DNA from: Anthonomus grandis grandis
Lineage: Eukaryota > Arthropoda > Insecta > Coleoptera > Curculionidae
Direction: 5' to 3'
Assembly (NCBI RefSeq): GCF_022605725.1
Contig: NC_065553.1
Location: forward strand, 1,922,001-1,986,000
Length of the DNA stretch: 64,000 bases
Shown here: positions 33,960-45,600 of the stretch, one piece after another
How positions within the stretch are numbered: the stretch's first letter is position 1
How the letters are laid out: each line of letters begins with the position of its first letter
The notes under the pieces: model-generated
What the model was told of the DNA's origin: nothing
The model's database searches: none
The model's input: the letters and a program-made list of their open reading frames with translations, nothing else
Translations under genes and position numbers: made by a program

Positions 33960-36045
33960 ATAATGCAAAGGAAATCTATTACAGTGGGAGGCTGGCAAAA
34001 TCTGGCAATGTAGCAAAAGAAACATGGTCTATTGATAACGAACTAAGAAATAAGTCTACCTCAACTAGCACTATCTCTACATCACCCGAGGATCTAAACA
34101 ATTACTTTGTAAACGTGGCAAAAAATCTAATGGCCACCATAACACCTTCTTCTCTGTCATATCTCTCTAATGAAAATTTGCACAATGTCTTTTTTACGCC
34201 AGTATCATCTACAGAACTTCAAAGTACAATTAACGAAATAAAAAACAAATCATCAGCTGGTACAAATGGGCTTACTCTTAAAATGTTTTCAAATATGCCT
34301 GATTGTACTCTAATCCATTTAGTAAACCTAATCAACATGTCATTTCAAAATGGGGTCTTTCCAAACTGCCTTAAAACTGCAATAATCATTCCATTACATA
34401 AAGAAGGAGATAAATATTAAGCCTCAAACTATCGTCCAATTGCACTTCTTCCAACCCTCTTAAAGATCATAGAACGCCTGGCTAAAAAAAGGTTTTTGGT
34501 CATTTTTGTTTAAAAATAATATCTTAACCCCTTATCAGTTTGGATTTTTGAGCAAAAAATGCACCAACGATGCTATGTTCTCCCTATTTAACTGCGTTTA
34601 TTCAAATATCAACAAAAATTACTTAACAGCAACAATTTTCTGTGACTTTTCAAAGGCTTTCGATTGCGTCAACCACATTATTTTAATTAACAAATTGCAG
34701 CACTATGGATTCAGAGGTATATCCCTTCAATGGTTTAAGTCATATTTGTGCAACAGAAGTCAACTTGTAAAGGTCGATACGTCAAGATCTTCTTGTAAAC
34801 CAATTGAATGTGGGGTACCTCAAGGTTCCGTTTTGGGTCCTATGCTGTTTATAAATGACCTGGCCAGCCTGAACATAAGCGGAAAAATCTGTGTTTTTGC
34901 TGATAATATTAGATTCACTTGGAGCAATCCGAATGCAATGGCACTACATACAACAATTTCCAACGACTTGGCCTTCATTAAATCGTGGTGCGATTCTAAT
35001 CTTTTATGCCTAAATCTCTTAAAAACTAAAGTCTTATTACATAAAACGACCATTCCTCCATTTATTCTAAACAATACCAGTTTGGAAGTTGTTGAGTCTG
35101 TCAAGTTCTGGAGTCTTGTTGTGGACGGCTCTTTGAAATGGGATTTGCACATAGATACGTTATCTAAGCTCGGCATGTTTTGCCATAAGATCAATCTCAA
35201 GAGAATTAGGCTTTTTCACGGCCAAAACAGTTTATTATGCTCTTTTTGAGTCATATCTTCGTTACGCCCTTCCATTCTGAGGTACATGCTGCAAGACCCA
35301 ACTTGAGCGTATATTTAAACTTGAAAAGAGAGCGCTTCGCTACTTATTAGGACTTGATAGTAGAGCTCACTGCCAAGTAAATTTTATAAAATATAAGATC
35401 CTTACTCTTCCCTTGTTATTTATATTTGAATCTTTCTGCATTATCCGCAAACATGTGTCGCAGATTCCAGAAAGACCATCCCACAGCTATTCACTAAGGA
35501 ACGTTGATCATAATCTTCATCTGCCAATTCCACGATCGGAATTAGTAAAGAACTCTATATTTTATGCAGCAATATCTGCCTTTCGTAATAAAATCGATGA
35601 CTACTTTTAGTTGTTTTCGCAATGCCCTAAAATCTTTACTACTGCAAAAAGCCCTATATACAGTAGAAGACTTTTTTAATATTTCCTTTTAAAGCACACA
35701 CACTGGCGTTATTAGCTACCTATTATTTGCAAAATGTTTGCCTGCTTTTTATTGTATGTTTTTTTTTGAGACTAAGGTTTTTGACAATTTTATACATATA
35801 ATTGTCTGTATATTTGTATATAAAAATTATTTAATTTATGTATTTCGACCAAATTGTACAATTTGTTAATTTGTACAGTATTTTTGTTTTGTTATGTACC
35901 TAATTACTTTGTGTGTATTTTGTCTGAGGAATTTTTTTTATGTTTATTTGTTTATATTTGTATTTTTTTTCTCCTTTAGCTCTGTCGATAAAATGTACAT
36001 TTTCTGACAATAAAGCATTTTTGATTTGATTTAATTTGATTGATT
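33960..36045 (+). pseudogene. LINE G, jockey/CR1-like reverse transcriptase, moderately intact
   Basis: One copy read across a few breaks. 33960-34420: ETWSIDNELRNKS, then SSAGTNGLTLKMFSNMPDC, FQNGVFPNCLKTAIIIPLHK. A stop at 34418 precedes ASNYRPIALLPTLLKIIERL. 34506-35249: PYQFGFLSKKCTNDAM, FCDFSKAFDCVNH, GVPQGSVLGPMLFINDL (a few residues short), VFADNIRF and KTKVLLH. The catalytic pair is damaged: FADN instead of FADD, so the enzyme would be dead even with the frame restored. 35250-35610: YALPF, LEKRALRYLLGLDSRAHC, SYSLRNVDHNLHLPIPRSEL. The 3' end has AATAAAGCATTTTTGATTTGA and a repeated GATTT tail near 36015-36045. The 5' end is truncated. Confidence 0.88.
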
Positions 36046-36171
36046 TTTTTATGTTTTCCCAGCATTATATAGCCAAAGTACCTTCAGCCAGATATCGTGA
36101 AAATAATAATAAGTAAAAAAGATTAAAATTGTTAGGTGAAAAGATCAACGTAATGCTAAGTTGATTTGGAA

Positions 36172-36273
36172 GGAGAATTCAGAAGGAAACCGAATTTTGG
36201 AAAACCAAGGATGCGATGGAAAGAAAATATTGCATCGGGTTTACGGACTCTAAATATTGACTGCAAAAAGTGA
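36172..36273 (+). pseudogene. RTE-like LINE C-terminal fragment
   Basis: The plus strand reads GEFRRKPNFGKPRMRWKENI and ASGLRTLNIDCKK before a stop, matching the GRPRMRW...D...L...NW ending common to RTE-like LINEs. It could be the far end of LINE F, displaced by later insertions between 30.8 and 36.0 kb, or an unrelated piece. Confidence 0.6.
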
Positions 36274-37023
36274 GGATAGATTAACTCTGAGTTATAGGTA
36301 ATTCTAGTAAGAGCGAATAGATCAGTTAGATACAAGTTGCTTACGAGATCGAAAAATCAAAGAAGATATTAAACCACCAGTTATAAGTGATAACTTATAA
36401 TTGCTTAAGAAACAGAAAATGGGACAAGAATGGATAACACAAAAATCTTGAGTTTAATAGAGAGTAAAGACGTTCTAACATAATGCATACAAGAATATAT
36501 AGAAGTACATAAATAAATGAGAAACGCAATAAGGACGGGATAATTTTTATGACAGAAAATGCGAGGAACTTAAAGAAATGCAACTAAAACATGATATTTT
36601 TAACTTATATAAAAAAATAAACTATTAGTATAGAGAAACGGAAGAATCTCAATCTATTATCCAACGTAAATGGAGAAATAATAACGGATCTACAACAAAA
36701 GGTTATGACTTAACAAAAGAATAATGTAGAAAAGTTGTTCGACGATAAAAGACAAGAACATAAAAAAGGCTCAAGCAATCAAAGATAAGTTACCGTATGT
36801 TGAATAATTTATGACTCGTTTGTGTTTAATCGTTGTATAAAATCGACGTTATATAACATCGAAGTATTTGCTTGGTCGAAACGAAAAGTTTATACTGACT
36901 GTGAGTCTAACTAACTTCAACTAGAACTTCACCACAAATTTATAAACTCAACATTTATCGAAGTAACTTCGGATGCCTTTATATGCTTCATCTAACTGCG
37001 GTTAAGTATATTTGAGTTTTATC

Positions 37024-37107
<84 letters not shown>

Positions 37108-38599
37108 TAATAATAATGTTCATTTTCAAATGCAATATAACAAAAGAAATACAAGTAAATTTAATAAACATTGGTTTGGCAATAAATACATAATGCTCCA
37201 AGGACTTTTTTCGCCTTATTATAAACCTAAATTGTAAAAAAAAACAAAGAAACTAAACTATGGATCTATTGCACAGTAAAAAAAAGAATAATAAAACCCT
37301 ATTTTTATTTTCTATACCAACGCATAAAAATTAATTAAAACTCATAAAACTAATCAAAACCAAAAAACAAATCAAACAATTCAACAAAACATTTTTATAA
37401 CAGGATTATCAGACTAAAGACCTACAGTATTTTATAGTTTTTTGAAAAACTGTTTTTACCGTACTGCACCAAAGCAAGACACAGATCAAGATTAAAACTA
37501 AAGGACCATATATCTCCTTCCAAAATTCATCATCCTTGTATATCCCAATATTGACTAAGATTAACAGCTATACTGAAAATAATTAAGTGCCTCCCTGATG
37601 CTTAATAATTACATAACAAGTAATGAACAAAAATTTAAGTGTTGCGTAAGAGCTTTTTCATTTGGCGTTCATAGAATTCGGTGTTTAAATTAAATTTCTA
37701 AGTAAGAAATGAAAATGCTCTTTAAAGATTAAACCGCCGCCATCTCGTCCCATCTCTATGGGAGCAAAGGGGGAATTTCCCCGGCGGCTTTTCATCCATC
37801 CAACCCTTTTTGTAAATTGTATATTAAGGAAATTAGGTGTGCAATGGAAGCGTTGACGCCTTTCTTTCTTTCAATTATCCGTGCGACATAAAGCGAATCT
37901 CTCCAGATTAGCTGTCGAGAATTAAAGTTTATAGCTTTTAAGACATTTTATTTGGTTCTCACGTCAATATCATTGCGGCAACCTGAGGGACAATTGTATA
38001 TTAACCAAAAAAAAAAATGAAAAACACGTGTAAAAGTCTGTTCTCGAGGAAACTTTTTCTTTCGCCTTTCAACATAACTTAGATTTAAAAAGTTGGCCCT
38101 GCAAATAAGGGAGCGCGTTTCAATCAGAAAGTGGTAAATCCTGGAATTGAGTGATATATCCTTCGCAGTATACTTTTCAATAACGACGAAAATAAGGCAA
38201 TTCTGAATCCTCACTCCAAGAGGCCCCCGGGTAAATCTTTGATAACAACTATTTTTCCGAAACCCTGGGGAGGGTTGTTTTATCGGTAATATTAAGTTTA
38301 AGAATTAAGCTTATGCCAATTTTTACCATGTCTTTACAGCATTCCATAAGTCAGTTCTTTGTAAAAATCGGCTCAACCAAATCAATTTTGGTTTCAAGGT
38401 ATTTTTTTATGACAAAAAAAAATTAGGCAAGTTATTTTTTTTAGTGAATTTTTTATTTGTTAGGAATTACTTGAAAACTGTCTAAGATACTTTAATGAAT
38501 TTTCTTTCAATGAAAACATGTTTCCTAAAGAACAGTCTACTATATGAATCACTTTTACGGACCTAATATAACTTTCAAAAAATAAAATATTAATCCTGG
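36274..38599. other. Anonymous region with one microsatellite
   Basis: No gene recognised. 37735-37800 is a GC-rich patch (CCGCCGCCATCTCG, TTTCCCCGGCGGC). The 37027-37113 microsatellite lies here. Confidence 0.5.
37027..37113. repeat. (AAT)n microsatellite
   Basis: About 29 AAT units with one interruption (AAAAT) near 37102. Confidence 0.98.
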
Positions 38600-38744
38600 C
38601 AGTGATTTTTCAAAGATAATAGAACCGAAAGCAGTAGAATAATATTCAAGGAACAAAAAACTTTTATCGACGTTGAAATAATAAATAATTGGAGCGGAGA
38701 TACTCAGGACTTGCAAGAAATAAATAACCTCTTGTATCAAATAG

Positions 38745-39212
38745 GTGCGAGATTTGCATTTAATTGTTTCTAACAAATCTAAAAGTCTCACGGAACTAAT
38801 AGGGAGATTTAATGAATTTAAAAATCTAGATTTGTCCAACTTTAAAAGTATCAAGAAAGCAATAAGTAAATTAAGTACCGGCTTTACTGAGGAGTTGGAC
38901 ATAGCAGATAAATTTAATAAATACTTTATTAATAGCGTAGATCAAATTGTAGATATTTTACCCAAATTTTCAGTTTTAGAAAATACAGTTGATAATATAT
39001 CAACGTATACTATATGGGATAAATTTGAAAATACCACTATGAGTGAAACTAGGTGTCTATTAAAAAATATGAAAAATGTTAAAGGAGGGGAAAGTGGTAT
39101 CTCAAAAAAGGTTCTTGTAGATGTATTTAATATTGTAGGCAACCGTGTGTTAGACATAATTAATACATCGCTTCAAAATGGTAAATTCCCAGAAAATTGG
39201 AAGGTCTCTACT
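38745..39212 (+). pseudogene. LINE H, linker before the reverse transcriptase
   Basis: Open for 156 residues up to the insertion point. Recognisable parts are SNKSKSLTELIGRFNEF, AISKLSTGFTEELDIADKFN, the YFINSVDQI segment, ENTTMSETRCLLKNMKNVKG and GESGISKKVLVD, ending LQNGKFPENWKVSTM. That last block is the FP..WK....P entry to the palm, which resumes on the far side of the insertion as ILPVPKVSNTKQ. The frame is undamaged over this part. Confidence 0.8.
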
Positions 39213-39692
39213 ATGTGTATATAATATGCTAATTTTCAGTGGAATGTTCGGAGATTATATTTTAAAATCCCGTTTTTAGTTTTATTCTTTCTTTTTCCGC
39301 AACATACATACGTATATTTTTTAATAGCCTAGGCCGATGCACGCATCTTGGGGTTATTTTTTGGGGTCTTTTTTCGCCTCGTCTGTCCTCTCTCCTTGCG
39401 CTCGTCCGTTGTCGCACTGCCGCTGCCTGTCTTAAAATCTTAGGTTAATTAATTCTATATCTTACTTTGCATTCCTATATAAAAAAGTTATTTTTATTTT
39501 TGTAAAATTGTTTCTGTAAATTGTAAAGGGCTTTTTCATCCCTTCTTTGCTTGTGCTAACAAGGGAAAACGGTTTTATAATCGAGAGAATAGTCCTATTT
39601 GTCAATGTAATTTTTTTTTCTTTGTAATTTTTATTGACCTATAAAACTGTACATTTTGACAAATAAACCATTTTTGATTTGATTTGATTTGA
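39213..39692 (+). mobile_element. 5'-truncated LINE 3' untranslated region nested in LINE H
   Basis: Non-coding sequence that ends AATAAACCATTTTTGATTTG and a GATTT repeat tail (39661-39692), like LINEs E and G. It lies in the same orientation as LINE H and interrupts it between KVSTM and ILPVPKV. 5' truncation with only the 3' end present is normal for target-primed LINE insertion. Confidence 0.8.
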
Positions 39693-41056
39693 TCTTACCG
39701 GTTCCTAAGGTTTCAAACACAAAGCAGGCAAGTGAATTTAGGCCTATAAATACTGTACCAGTTTACGAAAAACTTCTAGAGCTAACTGTAAAAACCCAAC
39801 TACAAACTTACTGCGATAATAATAAAATTTTAACAAAAAATCAGTCAGGGTTTCGACCTCAACATTCTTGCGAATCTGTGATAGTTAACATCTGTGATAA
39901 TTTTAATAGAGAAATAGATAAGGGAAATTTTGTTTTAGCAATTTTCTTGGATTTTAGAAGAGCCTTTGAGACAGTAAATCGAAATATTTTACTTCTTAAA
40001 ATGGAAAAAATGGGTATAAGAGGTACGGTTCTAAATTGGTTTAAGTCGTATTTACATAACAGAAAGCAAGTGGTCAAGTTTAAAAATAATTTGTCTCTTG
40101 CAAAAGAAATTGTTCATGGTGTTCCTCAAGGCACTGTGTTGGGCCCAATTTTGTTCCTTATGTATATAAATGATATTGTTAAGGTAATGAGTAGAAGTAA
40201 TTCAGTATTATTTGCGGATGACACTATGCTGTATGTTGTGGGCAAAGATGTAAATAAAATGCAAAACGATCTAAATTTTGATTTAAATAATATATATAGA
40301 TGGTTGTGTGATAATAACTTGAGCATTAATGCGGCTAAAACAAAATTTTGTTTATTTGGAAATAAAATTAGATTAAATGAAGTTAATTTAAATACAATAA
40401 ATATCAAAATTAATAATGAAACAATTTCCTACCAAAGAGAAATTAAATATCTGGGTGTTATTTTGGATCCACATTTGAATTTTTATACGCATATAGACAG
40501 CATAACACGCAAAATGTCAAAAAAAAATAATTTTTTATCGAGAATTGGCAAAAACCTATCTATACAAACAAAATTATTAATCTATAATAGTATTATTGTG
40601 CCGCATTTAGATTTTTGTTCTGCACTCCTGTTTGGTGTTCCGGATTACAAGATCAATAGACTTCAAATCATACAAAACAGAGCCATGAGGGTCATACTAA
40701 AATGTAATAGATATACACCGGTGGATAATATGCTAAATGTCCTAAATATTTTGGCAGTAAAACAAAAAATATTGTTTAATACATGTATGTTTGTTTTTAA
40801 ATTAAAAAATAAATTGCTACCAGAATATATTTGCGAAAAAATCACAATATTTAGTGATTTGCATAACTATGCTACCAGACAGCGAGGGGATTTTGTACTA
40901 ATGGGGAGACATACTTCAGACAGAATGACAAATACCATTCTCCATAAAGGCCTCAAATATTTTAACGAATTGCCAATACATTTAAAGAACAGTGAAAGCC
41001 TAGTCACATTTAGAAAAACATTAAAAAGATATATATATTCCATTCCAAGAAATTAA
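39689..41056 (+). CDS. LINE H reverse transcriptase to C-terminus, open 455 codons
   Basis: The best-preserved frame in the window. It has FRPINTVPVYEKLLE (about residues 17-31), NQSGFRPQHSCESVI (51-65), the LDFRRAFETVN motif (87-97), GVPQGTVLGPILF (144-156), FADDTMLYV (175-183) with both catalytic Asp present, KTKFCLF, IKYLGVILDP, and a C-terminal LHNYATRQRGDFVL ending KRYIYSIPRN. These are the palm and thumb of a jockey/CR1-like non-LTR reverse transcriptase, which copies LINE RNA at a nicked chromosomal site. The codon at 39689 is TTG and part of the nested tail, so there is no true start here; the real frame begins upstream of the insertion. No stops or shifts in 1.36 kb suggest LINE H was young when interrupted. 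Confidence 0.92.
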   Translation: MILPVPKVSNTKQASEFRPINTVPVYEKLLELTVKTQLQTYCDNNKILTKNQSGFRPQHSCESVIVNICDNFNREIDKGNFVLAIFLDFRRAFETVNRNILLLKMEKMGIRGTVLNWFKSYLHNRKQVVKFKNNLSLAKEIVHGVPQGTVLGPILFLMYINDIVKVMSRSNSVLFADDTMLYVVGKDVNKMQNDLNFDLNNIYRWLCDNNLSINAAKTKFCLFGNKIRLNEVNLNTINIKINNETISYQREIKYLGVILDPHLNFYTHIDSITRKMSKKNNFLSRIGKNLSIQTKLLIYNSIIVPHLDFCSALLFGVPDYKINRLQIIQNRAMRVILKCNRYTPVDNMLNVLNILAVKQKILFNTCMFVFKLKNKLLPEYICEKITIFSDLHNYATRQRGDFVLMGRHTSDRMTNTILHKGLKYFNELPIHLKNSESLVTFRKTLKRYIYSIPRN

Positions 41057-41880
41057 ATTATATTATATTGTATAGGTATAAGGTATAAATGTTTTATTTT
41101 GGTTGTATTGCTTTGTGTTTTATTATGTTATCTTTACTCTTTTAATATAGTTTAAGGTTTTATATTTTCAATTTTAAATTTTTTAGGCTCTAGATTAAGT
41201 TTTAAATTTTTTATATTTACATATTTTTATTTTTTTTTTATCTTAGTTAAGGTCTTAAATTTTATTGTTTCAAATTTATGATAGTTTTAAGTCTTATATA
41301 TATATTTTTTAAATTATCTGTTGTCATTTGTTGGTATAATTTATACTTATACCTATAATACCTATTTGTTAGTTTACTATATGCCATTTAAATTTTCCTT
41401 TTTATTTTTAGTTATATTCTAAAATTTTCTTTCTTTGTAATTTTTTGTAGCATGATGCTAAATAAAGAAACATTATTATTATTATTATCACAGGGCACTG
41501 TAATACCGGCCGGCAACTAAAATAACATGGCTATTCTTATTCATAAAATTCCCAAAATCAATGAAAATAGTGACTTGTACAGCTATGTGCAAAAACTATT
41601 TACCCAGTATATAGGGATTTGGTTAAATAACTCAAGCAACACACGATAGTTAAATAAACGTTTATTTTTAGTTTACACCAGATGTATGTAAATTTTTGGC
41701 TGAACTTTAACTATAAATATCAGATAAAATGTCCCGCGTGATACAAAAAATTGCACTACTACTTCAATTTTTTTTCGGTTTTTTCATGTTTTACTCGAAA
41801 ACCTTTAGGTTATGTGAAAAAAGTATAAAAAGTATATTTTCTCACCTACAATTTTCTTAAAGAGCATTTTTTTCACGAAA

Positions 41881-42611
41881 TTATTTTCTGCAAAAAAAAC
41901 GTGTTTCATTAACCCTACCCTTACCCCCCAAACAACTTACCAGTAAGAAATTGTTTTCAAAAGTCATTATTTTCCAAAATAATACGCATGAATACCAGCT
42001 GGTTTTGCCGTTAATATCTAATCTAATAACACTATTTGTTTATCTAATTTTTATAAAATCATATTTTATATACAGGGTTTCCCAGAAAAGAGTGTCAAGG
42101 AGTGGCGCAGAGGTACAGCATCCCTCGGGAATCCGAATCACCCCCTGTATATGATCCTTTTTTTAATGAAAAATGCCTTTAACTTTATTGGACTTTTTTC
42201 CCTCTTGTTTTTTAAAGCAACTTGTTTTTTGAGCGCATGATTTGGATTAGTGGATTTAGTCGTTTTCATGTTAGTCAGGCCCAAGTTTTAACTAAATATT
42301 TAAATAAAAAATCAGGCATTATTTACCATGCGTGTAGAAAATTAGCTCAGAAGGTGAAAATACTGAAAAATCACAACAAAATCATAACTCCTAAGAAAAA
42401 CAAAAAAGATACGGTGTGATTCGGATTCCCCGAGGAGTGCTCTACCTCTGCGCCACCCCTTGACACTCTTTTCTAAACACTCTGTATAATTATATACATG
42501 TATATTAGTAGATATTTATTGTAAAAACAATTTTCTTACATGGCAAATATTTAAGGTGGGTGGGGGATAAGATTTTTGTTAATGAAAAAAAATGTATTTG
42601 CATAAAATATA
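41881..42611. repeat. Hairpin repeat with C-rich and G-rich arms (copy 3), interrupted
   Basis: Left arm TTATTTTCTGCAAAAAAAACG, AACCCTACCCTTACCCCCC, TTACCAGTAAG; right arm TTCTTACATGG, AAGGTGGGTGGGGGATAAG, TGTATTTGCATAAAATA. The spacer contains the 412-bp MITE at 42073-42484. The mariner begins right at the distal end of the right arm. Confidence 0.85.
42073..42484. mobile_element. MITE with 70-bp TIRs inside the hairpin repeat
   Basis: Left CAGGGTTTCCCAGAAAAGAG and right (inverted) CAGAGTGTTTAGAAAAGAG continue as TGTCAAGG-GTGGCGCAGAGG, then GGAATCCGAATCAC on both sides for about 70 bases. TA lies at each border (42071-42072, 42485-42486). No coding capacity. Confidence 0.92.
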
Positions 42612-45600
42612 CAGGGTGTTTGGAAGGTGAGTAGCCAAACGAAAATGGTGAATAGGTGAGGTTACTGGCTATTTAAAACGCATAGTATTTTTTTATTTTT
42701 CCTCAAATTTAAGGAGTAATATATTTTTTCCTTCTTTTATTAAATTTTCCTGGTTTTTTTACTTAAACCTTTAATTTTTTTTTTATTTTTGTCCAAAATA
42801 GCGCATAATTAATTTTATTTTTAAGACTAATGCTGTCTCATTCAGATTTAGGTAATAACTGAGAAAAATATTTAAAGAGAAACTAATAGGGGAGTAACAA
42901 ATTAATAGAAAAAAAATGTTACCTCAACTTTACAATGGAAAAAATAATAATAAAAAAAGTTGTGTGGCTTTAAAATGTGTTAAAAAACTTCTCTAGTTAA
43001 TAGTCTTTGTAACGATGTATCACATGTAACAAAAATAATTAGGTAACTTACGAAAAACAAATAAGTTTGTCTTCCAGGACGCGTAAAAACAATTTCTTGA
43101 AAGCAACCTAATTGAGCAGGTATAAACTTATGTCTCTTTCTAACACTGATAAATCTATTGCGCTATCTCTTTCGCCATTCTAAAACCTATTGTGCCCTTT
43201 CGTTTCCATGACCCTTTCCTTTACAGGTTGATAAGAAAAAAACATATTTTTTACTTCAAATCGTTTGTTACAGTTTATTTTCGTCAGATACATAAAGAAT
43301 AAGAAAATAAAATGAATCTAAAATGTTAGCGAAAGCATAGCTCGATTATAGAACTTTAAGAGGCAATTTCTAAGTTATTCTGGTGCTAAAATTAATAAAA
43401 TAAACAGTTATCATTTCAGTATTAATTCTATTTTTGATATCAATAATTTTCAACCCTAATGATGAAACTCAAATTATTAATCATAACATTAATTTTTTTT
43501 AATTGTTTTGATTTCACTAATGTCAGAAGTCATATCCTAGCCAATAAGATCCCAGCTCATTCTCCTATTTCCCTACTAAAACCATTTCTGGCGCAAAAAT
43601 CTTTGACCTCTAGGAGTCTTGAAGAACAAGCCTTTGAAGAAGGTTGTTTCTTGGTATTTTTGCCGATTTTACTCCAATGAAAAGTTGAAAACTCACCTTT
43701 TGGGTATTTTAGTTTGTGGATACTAAATGCCATACTGCAATAGTGCAGGATTATAAGTGGTGTAGTTAAATCCCAACTTTTTCAAGGTTCTTTGTTTAAG
43801 TGTCCAGTTTTGTGTTCCTGAGAAAAGGCCAATTCCATTGGTAAGTCTTAATATTTTGATTTGGCATCTTGGTTTCTGATAATCTACATATTACACATGT
43901 AATTTTATATAAGTAGACTCACGCATACTGTTAAGTTTAACCATCAATGCTTATATCTACTTATTCTATTGGCGATTCCTCAATCTGGGTATTCTTCCAC
44001 TTTCAGGCTTTTTTTCATCTCCCAGTATGGTCTTTATCCACGATTATAAGAGGTAGAAATCTCCACTCATCTACTCCAAAAGTCCACAACATCTACATTG
44101 ACATTCACTGTTAAACCGATCCACCCAGGTCCCCCACCGCAATCATGCAGCCCTTTTGGAGCCAGGTTTGATCAATGTTTGTGACCATGCAGTCAGTAAA
44201 ACAACCTAACCAGTAAACCAAAGTCCTGTCAACATTCATTAGCTTTACTGTAGTATATTAGACTAAATACTAACCTCAAAATTACATTGTTACCACTCTC
44301 ATCATTAGATTTTACTACCACACCATTGTTTTGAATAGTTTCATAATAATGAGGTGCATATTAGTTATTTTATTGAAATAGACTGTATAGATCTTGTAAA
44401 CTGGATAAATAGGCCTATTTCGAAAGTACTGATGCGAACCTTTAGCCCCAAACAACATAATATAAGATTTTAGTTTTGATATAAACACTATATTTAGGAA
44501 GGGCAACATAACTTGTTCTTAGAATAATAAGTTTGATTATTAATTTTTCTTTTAATATAGATTCACTTAAAACTGTCTGTTCTTCCTTATGAGATTTTCT
44601 TTCAGGTTTATAGGTATAGTGCTTTTAGTAATTTCCTGTTTTCTTGGTCATCGGGATTTTCTTATCCATCTGGGATAAAACAGGTGGCGCTTATATTTTA
44701 TTGATCTCTTGTTGAATCCACGCCACTCTACCAAAGTGGTTAGTGCTAGTCAGCTTCCCTTTGAGAAAATCCCCTGAGCTGTCTCCATAGCCTATAGTAA
44801 GTCTCCCTCCTTCCATTGGTTCCCTTGTACCCACTTTCTAACCCTCACTCCCCATATCTTTACTGTCCTTTTTCCTTCCTGTTATTCCCCATCCCTCCAT
44901 TCAAATTTCATTTAATCCAAGTATAATTAAAGTGATATTAAAGTAATAAATTGTTAATAATTAATTATAATTAAATAATTCTTTATTTTTTTTTTTATTT
45001 AACACGTTTATTTGAAAGTCTTGCTCAAATTGATGGCCATTATTTCTAATACACGCGTAACATGGTTATCTTATTTCTCTTGTGCTATACTTTAATATTA
45101 GGTCCCGTCTCATTATTACAAAAGCGTCATTAATTTTTCCTATCAATTGTTCCCTTGTATTTATAGGTTCGAAATACACAAGTTCTTTCGCACGGCCCCA
45201 GACGTAAAAATCAAGCGGCGTCAAGTCCGGTGATCTTGCAGGCCATGGGATAGGGCCATCTCTGCCAATCCAAGTATTGGGAAATGCATTGTCTAGATGC
45301 TCTCGGATCGCCAATCTCCAGTGCGCTGGGCACCCATCGTGTTGGAACGTCATTTGTTCTTCATTGAGAAAATTTGGAACCCCGTTCAAGAGTTCGAGCA
45401 GATTATTTAATAAAAAATCTAGATAATTATCGCCATTCAAATTATCCAGTAAATAATATGGATCAATACCAATTAGGCCTGCCCAAAAGTTTACTGAGAA
45501 TTTCCTTTGAACGGACACGACTTTCTTCATTTTAGGATTTTCTTCTTTTGGGGCCCAATAATGCAAATTATGAAAGTTGGTAATTCCCTCCCTTGAAAAC

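Larger units (their letters stand above)
38600..41489 (+). mobile_element. LINE H with (ATT)n tail, split by a younger LINE fragment
   Basis: A 5'-truncated LINE whose linker (38745-39212) and reverse transcriptase to C-terminus (39689-41056) share one reading direction. The 3' end has AATAAAGAAACATTATTATTATT at 41463-41489. A 480-bp piece of another LINE (39213-39692) sits between the two coding parts. The ATT tail differs from the GATTT tails of LINEs E and G, so H is another group. Confidence 0.85.

Noticed and set aside
34820..35200. 126-codon minus-strand frame
   Set aside because: It is the antisense shadow of the LINE G reverse transcriptase.
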